Shown here: piece by piece, positions 1-8,900 of the stretch
Layout of the letters: each line of letters starts with the position of its first letter
Position numbering within the stretch: the stretch's first letter is position 1
NCBI RefSeq assembly: GCF_029223485.1
Contig: NZ_JARHTP010000011.1
Location: 62,001 to 126,000 of the forward strand
Length of the DNA stretch: 64,000 nt
From: Streptomyces coacervatus
Lineage (GTDB): Bacteria; Actinomycetota; Actinomycetes; Streptomycetales; Streptomycetaceae
Direction of reading: 5' to 3'
The notes under the pieces: model-generated
Told to the model about the DNA's origin: nothing
What the model saw: only the letters and a program-made list of their open reading frames with translations
The model's database searches: none
Made by a program: the position numbers and the translations under genes

Positions 1-459
1 GCGTTCCCGCGTGCCGGAGGCGCCGGACGTGCCGGAGGCGGACGGTCCGGCGGCCTTGTCGGAGGCTCCGGCCGAGGGGTGTGCCTGCCCGTTCTTGTGG
101 CCGTCGTGCGAGGAACCCACCGCGCCGATCGCCGCGACCGCGACGCCGCCCAGGGTGAGGCTCGCCAGGGCCATCGTCAGGGTGGCCTTCAGCGAGCGGC
201 GCGTGCGGCGCTGCTCGCGCGGCCGCCAGTCGTCCCGCCGCCGGGTCCGCGCCCCGTGCACCCCGGCGTCCCGGGCGGCCCGGAACGCGGCCACCGCCCG
301 CCGCTCGCCCTCGGCGTCGAGCGCGTCCTCGCGCATGGCGGCGGCGAGCAGGAGCTCCAGCACCGGACCGGCCGACCCGACCTCGGCGCCCGCCACCGAA
401 CCGTCGGGGTGCACGCGCCGACGGCCGCGGGGGCTGCCGTGGCTCTGCCGTTCACCCAT
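1..459 (-). CDS. Single-pass membrane protein linked to the ECF sigma factor (3' end outside window)
   Basis: The gene runs off the left edge, so only about the first 153 residues are visible. The start is ATG at 459 or, four codons earlier, ATG at 471. An Arg-rich N-terminal part of about 95 residues is followed by one hydrophobic segment (ALASLTLGGVAVAAIGAVG) and a Ser/Gly/Ala-rich outer part. This cytoplasm-TM-exterior layout directly downstream of an ECF sigma gene is what one expects of an anti-sigma factor or sigma-linked membrane protein, but I see no zinc-binding anti-sigma motif. A 29-codon frame opens at the ATG overlapping the sigma stop (ATGA, 541-538) and ends next to this start, which may couple translation. 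Function is inferred from position only. Confidence 0.6.
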   Translation of the reverse strand, partial: MGERQSHGSPRGRRRVHPDGSVAGAEVGSAGPVLELLLAAAMREDALDAEGERRAVAAFRAARDAGVHGARTRRRDDWRPREQRRTRRSLKATLTMALASLTLGGVAVAAIGAVGSSHDGHKNGQAHPSAGASDKAAGPSASGTSGASGTRER

Positions 460-537
460 GTCCGTATCCATCCCTGTCCGACGGCCGGCCGTCGTGGCCG
501 TTTCTGCCGTCCTTGACGTTCATGCCGCCGTTGTCGT

Positions 538-1158
538 TCATTTCGACTCCCCCAGCGTCCGGGGATCCTCATTCGTCACACCTGCGGTGCCGAGCCGCCG
601 TGCCAGGCCCTTCAGTCCGCGGTGCGCCGCGGTGCGCACCGCGCCCGGGCGCTTGCCGAGGACTCGGGCCGCGGCGGGGCCGTCGAGACCGACGACGACG
701 CGCAGCAGCACGGCCTCGGCCTGGTCGCGCGGCAGGCTGCGGACCAGTTCCAGGGCGCGCTCGGTGGAGAGCGCCTCCAGGGCCAGGTCGTGGGTGCTGT
801 GCGGGCCGGGCAGTTCCAGCACGTCCTGTTCCAGTGCCGAGGACCGGGGCCGTACCTTCTGCCGCCGCAGATGGTCCAGGGCACGGTGCCGGGCGATGGT
901 CGCGGTCCAGCCGCGGAAGCCGGCCCCGTCGCCCTTGAACCGCCTGATGTCCCGGGAGATCTCCAGCCAGGCGTCCGAGGCCACGTCCTCGGCGTCGGCG
1001 CCGACGATCCCGCGGAGATAGCCGAGCAGGCCGGGCTGCACGAGCCGGTACGCGACCGCGAAGGCGGCCTCGTCGCCCTCCTGGGCCCGCGCGACGGCCG
1101 CCCCCAGCTCCCCGTCGTACGCCTGCCCGCGGCGGGGTTCCCGTCCCTGGCCCAACAC
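538..1158 (-). CDS. RNA polymerase ECF-type sigma-70 factor
   Basis: Directs RNA polymerase to a special promoter class. Region 2 is seen in the middle (LLGYLRGIVGADAEDVASDA, then FRGWTATIARHRALDHLRR) and region 4 near the end (SLPRDQAEAVLLRVVVGLDG, then GAVRTAAHRGLKGLARRL). The open frame reaches back to 1278, but the conserved part begins at GELGAAVARAQ. GTG at 1158 or TTG at 1155, next to an AGGA, is therefore preferred, giving about 206 residues, normal for an ECF factor. The downstream membrane-protein region overlaps its stop codon. The subgroup is not assigned. Confidence 0.85.
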   Translation of the reverse strand: MLGQGREPRRGQAYDGELGAAVARAQEGDEAAFAVAYRLVQPGLLGYLRGIVGADAEDVASDAWLEISRDIRRFKGDGAGFRGWTATIARHRALDHLRRQKVRPRSSALEQDVLELPGPHSTHDLALEALSTERALELVRSLPRDQAEAVLLRVVVGLDGPAAARVLGKRPGAVRTAAHRGLKGLARRLGTAGVTNEDPRTLGESK

Positions 1159-1327
1159 TGTCCTCGTTCGTGCGAATGCGAAGCGGACTCTGCCGAGCCC
1201 GCACTGCGCGACACGTCCGGCCGTGTGCACGCCCCCACGATCTTCAGCGTCCGCAGTCACAGAAGTGTCACAGCGCATCGGATTTCACGGGTGTGCGGGG
1301 CGTGCCACGCCCTCGGCCGACCGACCG

Positions 1328-1759
1328 TCAGGCCGCGGTCCTCCGCGCCCGCCCGTGCAGCATCAGATAGAAGGTCTGCAGGGACTCCTCGGGACCGCCC
1401 GCCTCGAACCGGTTGTGGACTTTGCCCACGGGGTTCCAGACCCGCCCGTCCGGCATCCGTACGCCGACCGGCTGGCCGAAGTAGGCGCGCTGGTCGGCGT
1501 CGAAGTCCACCCACACCGCCCCCGCGCGGCGCACGAGCACCTCACCGACGTACGCACCGAGCCCGAACAGCGTCTCCCGCGGCCGCTCCCGGTCGGCCCC
1601 GCCCTTGCGCAACCCGTCGACCAGAAAGTCGACCACCCGCAGGCTGGCCACGGAGTAGTCCAACGGCAGCCGGTTGCGTGCGGTGACACGCGCGACAAAT
1701 GCCGCCGCCCACGACCGCATCTCACCCGCGCACGGAATACGTTCGTCCACTGTGCTCAT
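1328..1759 (-). CDS. Conserved protein of unknown function, paralogue of the gene at 19275-19670
   Basis: A soluble 143-residue protein with no signal peptide or membrane segment. It shares a clear pattern with the product of 19275-19670: LDYS..SL..VD..I.G.R..GA, then G.GAY.GEV.VR.AGA.W, then PDGR.W.P and a final F..G segment. Distances from the N-terminus to LDYS also agree (32 and 33 residues). I cannot name the family with confidence. It stands alone between the sigma gene and a secreted protein gene, and its start ATG at 1759 is the obvious one. Confidence 0.75.
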   Translation of the reverse strand: MSTVDERIPCAGEMRSWAAAFVARVTARNRLPLDYSVASLRVVDFLVDGLRKGGADRERPRETLFGLGAYVGEVLVRRAGAVWVDFDADQRAYFGQPVGVRMPDGRVWNPVGKVHNRFEAGGPEESLQTFYLMLHGRARRTAA

Positions 1760-1874
1760 GGGACCCCACCCCTTCGCTCGGCCGGCGGGGGCCCTTCAAC
1801 TCCCCCGGCTGACCAGCGGATGCGGCGCCAGGAACATCACGGGGCGCAGACGTGTCGATCAACACATGGGAAAA

Positions 1875-2576
1875 TCACAGGGGTTGTACAACCTTTTCGA
1901 GGGCCGCGATGTCGTGCGGCGACCGCGGATCGATTTCGTAGTGGGTGCCGAACTGGCTGCTGAAGCCGACCACCCGCACCGTCTGCCCCAGCCTCAGGCT
2001 GGAGACGTCGATCCCCGTCTGCACATTGACGAAGACCTGCACGGGGCCCGAACCGTCGTCGACAGACAGCTTGTACCCATAGGGGAGGTCACTCGTCGGC
2101 CCTTGAGTGATCCTGCCGACGACCTTGACGAGCCGCCCCTCGGTGGCCTCTGAGACCGCGGCGGTGCCGACCCGCTCCGGTTTCACCGCCCGGCCCTTGT
2201 GACCGAGTTCGACATCGGAAGGATCGGCCGGCACCAGGGTCAGCAGTCCGGAGCTGTCCCGGAGCGTGCCGGTGATGTGTGCGCGCTGACGCGGGTACGC
2301 ATGCACGTCGCTCTGCAGGCTGACGTAGATGCCGGCGGTCTTGTCCTGGAGTCCGAATCCCTTGTCGCCGAAGCTGGATTCGAAGGCTCCGGAGGGAGTC
2401 GTCACCGAGCCCGCCACGGTGACCACGGTCCCGACCGGCAGGCTGCGGGCGTCGGCGATCGAGATCGTCTTCACTTGTGGCACAGCGAACGCCGAACCGG
2501 TCCCCAGCGCGGGCGCCAGTATCAGGGCGAGCAGAGGCGCGAAGAGCAGCGTGAGAAGCCGACGGGTCAGGCGCAT
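1875..2576 (-). CDS. Secreted protein with OB-fold-like repeats
   Basis: Starting at ATG 2576 gives a textbook signal peptide (MRLTRRLLTLLFAPLLALIL, cleavage after SAFA) and a mature protein of about 205 residues. An upstream in-frame start is open to 2660 but would bury the signal. The mature part holds two similar beta-rich stretches (PVGTVVTVAGSVTTPSGAFE with GFGLQDKTAGIYV, and GRLVKVVGRITQG with LSVDDGSGPVQVFV). These have the look of the OB-fold 'nucleic-acid binding' domains found in secreted bacterial proteins. The binding partner is unknown. It is divergent from the broken ATPase gene and shares its AT-richer promoter region. Confidence 0.7.
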   Translation of the reverse strand: MRLTRRLLTLLFAPLLALILAPALGTGSAFAVPQVKTISIADARSLPVGTVVTVAGSVTTPSGAFESSFGDKGFGLQDKTAGIYVSLQSDVHAYPRQRAHITGTLRDSSGLLTLVPADPSDVELGHKGRAVKPERVGTAAVSEATEGRLVKVVGRITQGPTSDLPYGYKLSVDDGSGPVQVFVNVQTGIDVSSLRLGQTVRVVGFSSQFGTHYEIDPRSPHDIAALEKVVQPL

Positions 2577-2677
2577 GAATGCACTGTCCTTTCCGAAAAC
2601 TGACAATAGGCGTCGAACGGTCTTTTCGGACCTGCCGCCGTCCTTCGCAACCGTGTCCAACGGACTTCGTCCTCGTT

Positions 2678-2712
2678 CTTAGGAACACACTTCCTAGAAG
2701 TACAATCCTAAG
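2678..2712. promoter_or_regulatory. Inverted repeat in the divergent promoter region
   Basis: CTTAGGA at 2678-2684 is matched by TCCTAAG at 2706-2712. A third half-site-like TTCCTAG lies between them at 2691-2697. The spot is noticeably richer in A/T than its surroundings and lies between the secreted OB-fold protein gene and the start of the broken ATPase. It could be an operator or a weak hairpin; nothing identifies the binding protein. Confidence 0.4.
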
Positions 2713-2738
2713 AGTCAGGAAAGACAGGCGAGGTTCCC

Positions 2739-4011
2739 ATGGCCCATCCCGGACACCGCAGCCTGCCCAAACCATCCGACATGTTCGCCCGTGACTGGGA
2801 GTGGAGCGAGCTGACGGCCTTCGCGACCGCGGAGGGTGCCGGACCGCGACTCGCCGTTGTGTCGGGGCGACGGCGCCAGGGCAAGACCTTTGGACGATGC
2901 ACTGGAGCTGCTGTTCAACCTGGCCGCCGAACGGCCGACGACCATCGTCATCGATGAATTCCCGTACCTGGCCAGGTCGTCTCCTGCCCTCCCGTCACTG
3001 CTCCAGCGGGCCGTCGGCGTCCGCCGTGATGCCGCCCACCACAGCCGGCATCCTCGCGTTCTGCTCTGCGGCAGCGCCATGTCCTTCATGGGCGGCCTCC
3101 TCTCCGGCACTTCCCCTCTCTACGGCAGGGCCTCGCTCAACTTGGTGGTGTACTCGCCCGACTTCCGCCAGGCCGCGGAATTCTGGGGCATCGACGATCC
3201 GCGGCTTGCCGCTCTCGTTCACGCGGTCGTGGGCGGAACTCCGGCCTACCGGCGCGAGTTCGTAGGCGACGACACCCCCGCCGATTTCGATGACTTCGAC
3301 GACTGGATCGGTCGCACCGTGCTCAACCGAATGCGACCGATCCACAGCGAGGCCGACTTCCTCCTCGCCTCCGAGCCGGACCTGCGCGACCGCTCCCTCT
3401 ACCACTCGGTCCTGGCCGCCGTCGCCGACGGCAACAACACCAGCGGAGGCATCGCAAGCGCGGTCGGCCGCAAGGCCACCGACATCTCCCACCCGCTCAC
3501 GGTGCTACGGAAATGCGGGCTACTCACCGTCGAGCCCGATGCGTTCCGGGGCAATCGCACCGCCTACCGCATCGCCGAACCGCTGATCGCCTTCCACCAC
3601 GCGGTGGTTCGCCCTCAGGCCGCCTTCCTCGCTCGCCCAGGTGGCGCGGCCAAGGTCTGGGAGCGCGGACAGCACACATTCCTCAGCAAGGTGGTCGGCC
3701 CGCACTTCGAGCGGCTGTGCCGGGAGTGGGTCTCCTGGCATGCAGATCCGGAGACCTTCGGAGGGCTACCGATCGACGTCACCACCGGAACGGTCCCCGA
3801 CCCCGCCGCCCACACCTCCCACGAAGTCGACGTCGTCGTACGCGGGGCGGTCGGCCAGGACCAGGGAATCCTGCTGTCGATCGGCGAAGCCAAGTGGAAC
3901 AAGGTCATGGACGTACGCCACCTCGAACGGCTCCGCCGCATCCTCGACCTGCTGACCGCCCGCGACGAGGTGATCCTCGTCGACCTGCAGCGGCTGTACG
4001 GCGGGGCCTGA
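2739..4011 (+). pseudogene. Disrupted archaeal-type ATPase with C-terminal DUF234-like domain
   Basis: The frame from ATG 2739 begins like this P-loop ATPase family (MFARDWEWSEL..., Walker A GRRRQGKT) but breaks at about 2885. The rest of the protein continues in another frame, starting LDDALELLFNLAAERPTTIV with Walker B IDEFPYL, a winged-helix-like part (SVLAAVADGNNTSGGIASAV) and a nuclease-like DUF234 end (EVDVVVRG... LLSIGEAKWN). In intact relatives about 40-60 residues separate Walker A from the LDDAL segment; here they abut, so a deletion plus frameshift is the simplest reading. The 2836-4011 frame alone lacks Walker A and should not hydrolyse ATP. The exact extent of the deletion is inferred from memory of the family. 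Confidence 0.7.
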
Positions 4012-4111
4012 GTCCGTGACCGCACCGTTGCCCATCCACGCCGGTCCGGAGGCGTCGACCACCATGGACCAGCGTGTCCATGCTTGGCGAGCAATGCGCG
4101 GGCGGGCCCGC

Positions 4112-5059
4112 TCAGAAGTTGTAGCAGGCGTAGTCGCCGTCGGGGCCCCGGGCAATCCGGTCCGAGCCCCAGCAGTGCAGCATCGGCCCGATGCGGTAGA
4201 CGGCGGCGCCGCCGACCAGCAGCACGGCTGCGGCGAGCACGGCGGTCACGATCCGCATCACCTTCATCCGCCGTACGATCCACCATGCGCGGGCGACGGC
4301 CGGCACTCCCAGGATCAGGGCGATGGCCGAGACCGGCGCGTTGTTGTGCTGGAGCCCGGGGAAGGCATCTGGATCCACGGCCTTCCGGACGGCGGCGTAG
4401 GCGAAGAAGAGCAGCACCAGCCCGAGGAGCAGCAGCCCGACGGAGCCCGCTCCGCGCCCGACGGCCCGGCCCCGGCTCGGCGTCGTGTCGGCGTCCGGCG
4501 CCGCAGCGGCGTCCGCGCGTACGAGGTGCCGACCGAAGATCGCCCGCAGCCGGTCCGCATCCTCCGGGTTGCTCAGGCCGCGCTTGGGCAGGACGCCGAC
4601 GCCGACGGCGGACTTGTCGGCGCTGAGCAGCACGAACAGCTCCGGGGTCTCGGCATAGCGCGGGTAGAGGTGCCAGTCGTGGGTGACCGAGCTGTGGGCG
4701 GTGGTGAGGCAGATCCCCGTGTCGCCGACGACGGCGCGGAAGTCGCCCTGCCGCTCGCTGAGCCGGTGGAACTGGCGGGCCTGCAGCCGCGGCACGACGG
4801 TCATGAAGGCGGCGGAGGCCATCAGCGCCACGTACAGGTACCACGGTGTGTCACGTCGGCCGTCACCGTGTGTCGACAGAAGGACTCCGACGGCCGTGAC
4901 CACCAGCGCGAAGATCAGTAGCCGGCGCCGGAAACGGCCCGCTCTGGTGATCTTCGCCCGGGTGCGGATCGCTGCCGCGAGGTCGTCGACGGTGAGCCGG
5001 TAGCCCAGCTCCACCGATCTCTCCGCGACGGCGTCCGTCGCTTCCCGGTCCTCGGCCAT
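4112..5059 (-). CDS. YcxB-like membrane protein
   Basis: 315 residues. A short cytoplasmic N-terminus is followed by two membrane helices (LLIFALVVTAVGVLL and YLYVALMASAAFMTVV), then a soluble YcxB-like domain (VVGDTGICLTTAHSSVTHDW ... LFVLLSADKSAVGVGVLPKR), then three more hydrophobic helices and a short tail. YcxB-like proteins are widespread membrane proteins of unknown role. The start ATG at 5059 is preceded by GGGAGGGG. The gene stands alone. Confidence 0.75.
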   Translation of the reverse strand: MAEDREATDAVAERSVELGYRLTVDDLAAAIRTRAKITRAGRFRRRLLIFALVVTAVGVLLSTHGDGRRDTPWYLYVALMASAAFMTVVPRLQARQFHRLSERQGDFRAVVGDTGICLTTAHSSVTHDWHLYPRYAETPELFVLLSADKSAVGVGVLPKRGLSNPEDADRLRAIFGRHLVRADAAAAPDADTTPSRGRAVGRGAGSVGLLLLGLVLLFFAYAAVRKAVDPDAFPGLQHNNAPVSAIALILGVPAVARAWWIVRRMKVMRIVTAVLAAAVLLVGGAAVYRIGPMLHCWGSDRIARGPDGDYACYNF

Positions 5060-5260
5060 GTCCCCTCCCCGGTTCGGTGATCAACCGGATCGTAGCGTCG
5101 GGGAGTGACGGGACGTGCTCGGGGTCAGGAGCCAGGAGCGGAGGGCTCGTTCGCCGACAGCACCTCGTTCGGCCTCGGGGAACAACGGAACGGCCGTTGG
5201 CGCCAAGGGACGATCTTGTGCTCTCGGCCGACCAGCAGATCCGGCACCGTCAACGACTCC

Positions 5261-5301
5261 GACTCGCATCGGGTGCGACTCTCTCGCGCTGGATGCGAGT
5301 C
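5261..5301. repeat. 10-bp perfect inverted repeat
   Basis: GACTCGCATC at 5261-5270 pairs exactly with GATGCGAGTC at 5292-5301, with 21 nt between them. It could form a hairpin in RNA from either strand. No gene or known element explains it. Confidence 0.5.
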
Positions 5302-5384
5302 AGCGGCACGGCGGTCCTCGTGACTGCGCCCTGGTCGCCTCTCGCAGAACTCCCAATCGCTCGCCCATGCTGGGCGCACCATGA

Positions 5385-5415
5385 CGATCGCCCCCAGGAA
5401 CCCTGGGGGCGATCG
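5385..5415 (-). terminator. Strong stem-loop downstream of the immunity gene
   Basis: CGATCGCCCCCAGG (5385-5398) and CCTGGGGGCGATCG (5402-5415) form a perfect 14-bp stem with a 3-nt loop, about 45 nt past the stop of the SUKH gene. There is no long U tract, as is common for streptomycete terminators. It would end the toxin-immunity transcript and could also work in the other direction. Confidence 0.7.
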
Positions 5416-5460
5416 CTGTTCACATGTGCCTGCGGATCAGTTACCGATCAGTCGGTGCGG

Positions 5461-5988
5461 TCAGGCCACTACCTTCGGGTCGTCACTCGGGAAGCCCTCG
5501 GGCAGGCCCGGCACGTCGATGGTCCGCCGGTACACGCCGGCCAGGAACTCCACGGCACCGACCGGGAACTCCGACCAGTCGCCGTTGGCTCCACGCACCA
5601 CCACGGGCCAGGAGTCCGGGTCGGGTGAGCTCATCCTCCAGTAGAGGTAGTCCCCCTCATTGGACTCCGCCCAACGCAATAGACCACCGGGCCGCGGATA
5701 GGGGACGTAGTCCTCGGTGTCGCCCATCTCGTACAGATCCTGGAGGATCTCGGCCGACTCCCTGGCCCCGGACGCCCACGACGTCTCGACCCCGGGCCGC
5801 GGAACGGACACGAAGAGGAAGTCGTCGACGACCAGTGCCGGATACGCCTCCGCCAGGGACCGGTAGTCGGACGGCAGCGCCGTACCCAGGTCCGCTTCGA
5901 GGGCAGTCCAGTCCACGCTACGCCCCGCCGGCACACGCCACTGCGTCATCGACGGAAGCGCGGCCTCCAGCTCTTCGACCCTCAGCAT
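5461..5988 (-). CDS. SMI1/KNR4 (SUKH) family immunity protein
   Basis: 175 residues from ATG 5988, which overlaps the last 7 nt of the RHS toxin gene and so suggests coupled translation. The N-terminal part has the SMI1/KNR4 pattern (VDWTALEADLGTALPSDYRS, then AYPALVVDDFLFV). Near the end is a WPVVVRGANGDWSEF segment, typical of SUKH proteins, which bind and neutralise nuclease toxins. The longer open frame to 6165 is toxin sequence read out of frame. The expected role is protection of the producer against the adjacent nuclease domain. Family and partnership are strongly suggested by sequence and position; direct binding is inference. Confidence 0.85.
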   Translation of the reverse strand: MLRVEELEAALPSMTQWRVPAGRSVDWTALEADLGTALPSDYRSLAEAYPALVVDDFLFVSVPRPGVETSWASGARESAEILQDLYEMGDTEDYVPYPRPGGLLRWAESNEGDYLYWRMSSPDPDSWPVVVRGANGDWSEFPVGAVEFLAGVYRRTIDVPGLPEGFPSDDPKVVA

Positions 5989-8900
5989 GTCGTCTGCCAA
6001 TCCATGCTGTTCTGAACCACGACGTTGGTGAACAATGGCCCGTCCTCGGTGTAGGCGGACATGGTGATGCTGTCCGGTATTCCCGTGGAGTGACTGTAGT
6101 TGAGCTTCCCTGTGTACTGGACCCACTTTCCGGCCGCGAGCTGCTTCTCCATCTTGGTCTCGCAACGCCGCATACCACTGGTGTTCTGGCGCCCGAACCC
6201 GGTGAAGAGGTTCTCCGAGACCCAGTCGCCGCCCATCTTGTCCCCGAGGATGTGCGAGCGGTGGAAAATGGGGTCTCCGTTCAGGTCCTTGTTCTGCGCC
6301 GGGTCCGGGAAGCCGTAGACGTCCACCTTGCTACTGGTGGACCTCTTCGCCCCCTTGGGCTTGTAGTCGCTGGGGCAGATCAGCGCGGTCGCCCCCTGGG
6401 AACGGCCCTCCCCGTCCAGCGGCTGGTACTGGAATCGGGATGACTTGGGCTCGCTGTCACACCGCTGCTTGTTGTTCGAGTCGCCGGGCAGGGGACCAGG
6501 ACGCGACCGGGGAGCCGGCTCCGGTTCGGGCTCCGGTTCGTCGTCGCTGTTGAAGAGGTCCTGGATGCTCGACGTGATCGAGTCGAAGGCGGAGTTGAGG
6601 GAGTCCGACACGTCCTTGTCGGTCGCGGCCGCGTACGCCACCACCGCGACGACCACGACGACCGCGGCGGCGCCTTCGATCGCATCGTCGATGCCGAAGA
6701 AGTGGCCGTCCATTTCGACGTTGCTCACCGGGTTGCCGCCACCGAAGGCGTAGCGGTTTCCGGTGAACGGGTCGGCACCGAGGCCCATGTCGGCCAGCGC
6801 GCCGGTGTACATGTCCCGGGTGGTGAAGCGGTTGAGGCCCGGGCTGTAGTCGCGGAAGCCCATGTCGTACGTGCCGGACTGGGCGTCCCAGCGCTTGCCG
6901 TTGTAGCGGTAGGGGTTGTAGTCCTCCTTGGTGGGGTTCTGGGCGTCGGGCTTGTCGATGCCGGTGAACTCCGAGGTGTCGTCGCTGCCGTAGGCGGTGT
7001 AGCCGTAAGTGGCCTTGGTGTCGCCGTTCTTGTCGGTCAGCGTCTCGACGTCGGTGTGGTTGTTGTAGCCGTAGTAGGTGTCCTCGGTCGTCCCGTCGGT
7101 GTTCTGCTTGACCTGGGACAGGCGCTCGCCCCACGGGCTGTACTGGAAGGACTTGGACAGCTGGCCGGCGACCTTCTCGTCCAGGACCTCGCCGGAGAGG
7201 CCCAGGTACTCGTAGTCCGTGGTCTTGCCGTCGGCGGTCTTGGACAGGGTGCGATCGAGCGGGTCGAAGGTGTACTTCGTCGACTTCATCGCGCCGGTCC
7301 CGTCCATCTTCTGGGACTCGACGACATGGTCGAAGCCGTCGTACACGCTGCGCCCGACGACCGTGCCGTTGCTGGTGACCGACTCCTGGCGGCCGAACGG
7401 GTCGTAGTTGTACTGGAACGCCGTACCCGCGACGGACGCGCTCTGCAGCCGGTTGCGGTCATAGGTGAAGGCCGTGGACGTGCCCTCGACCGTCTGGCTG
7501 ACGACGTTGGAGTTGTCGTCGTGGACGTACGTGTCGGTCGACGCGCCGTTGCCGGTCTTGACCGACTGCTTGAGCCGGTCGACCGGGTCGTAGGTGTCGT
7601 TGGTGGTGGAGTCGAGGTACGCCGAGTGGTTGTCGGCGTTCATCTTCCTCGCGACGTCCTGCGTCTGGTTGCCGTTGGCGTCGTAGGTGTAGATGTGCGA
7701 GGCCACCAGGGTGCCGTCGGCCTTCTTCTCCGCGGTGGTCTTGAGCACACCGTCGAGGAAGTAGGTGTTGTCGACCGTGTTGCCGTTGTTCTTGGTCTCC
7801 CGCAGGACCTGCCCTCGGTCGGTGTAGGTGTACGACGTGACCTTGGGAGACGTGTCCGTGGGCGACTTGCCGACCGAGATCGTGTCGGTCAGATCACGCG
7901 CGTCGTAGGTGTACCTGGAGAACTGGTCGGGGTGGGTGACCGTCTCCGGCTGGCTGTTGGCGTCGTAGGTGTAGGAGGTGGACTTCTTCTCCTGGCCCGC
8001 CAGCGCCTCGGTGACCTTCTGGATCTGGTCCAGGCCGGTGTAGGCGATGGTGTAGGCATCGATCTGCGCACCGGGGGAGGTGTCGTCGATCGACGTCAGG
8101 TTGCCGTTGACGTCGTAGGCGTAGGCGAAGGAGTGCTTCTCGTTGTCCGTGTCGGCCGAGTTGTCGCGGACGAGCTTGACGCCGTCGGCGACGACCGCGC
8201 CTGCGCTGTTCTGGAACAGCTGGAGCTTGGCCGCGTTGCCCTGGGTGAGGGTGAACGAGCCGAGGCTGACCCAGGTGCCCGGGGCCGTGTTCTGGTCCCG
8301 GATCACGTCCGTGGTCGTGCCGTCGGACTTGGTGACCGTGTACTTCGCGGTCGTCGCAGCGCCGCTGACCTGGGGGTACTTCACATAGGCCGTGTAGGTG
8401 CCGTCCTTGGGGATGTTCAGCGTCCAGGTGAACGAGTCCGTCCCGGTGCCGGCGGCGTGCACCTGGTGGTCGTAGCCCTGCTGGCCGGGGAGGCTCGCAT
8501 GGGTCCAGGTGCCGGTGGAGCTGGTGTTCTGGGTGTCGGAGTTGTCGACGAGCGGGACCGCGCTGCCGACCGGCACACCGTCGTCCGTCTTCGACTTCAG
8601 CTTGCCGTCCGGGTAGAACGACCAGCTCATCGTGCGGTTGGAGGAGCCTCCCGCCGAGGTGAGGGTCCGGGCGGTCTGCCGGCCCAGCTCGTTGTAGTCG
8701 TAGGTGGTGACGATGTCCCACGGATCCGTCGACGACTTGGTCCAGCCGTTGTCGAAGTACGAGTACGTGGTGTCACTGCGGACCGTCTGGCCCTCGGACG
8801 GCGGCATCGAGGTCTTGGAGACCCGGCCCACCGCGTCGTAGGACGTCTCCGTGTAGACGTTCGGGTCGTTGTAGCGGCCGTCCGCCGGGTCGTACGGCTG

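Larger units (their letters stand above)
5060..5460. other. Intergenic region of 400 bp with two stem-loops and no supported gene
   Basis: Several short frames are open here on both strands but none has a convincing start, family resemblance or codon pattern. The notable contents are a 10-bp inverted repeat and a 14-bp stem-loop, listed separately. Confidence 0.6.
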
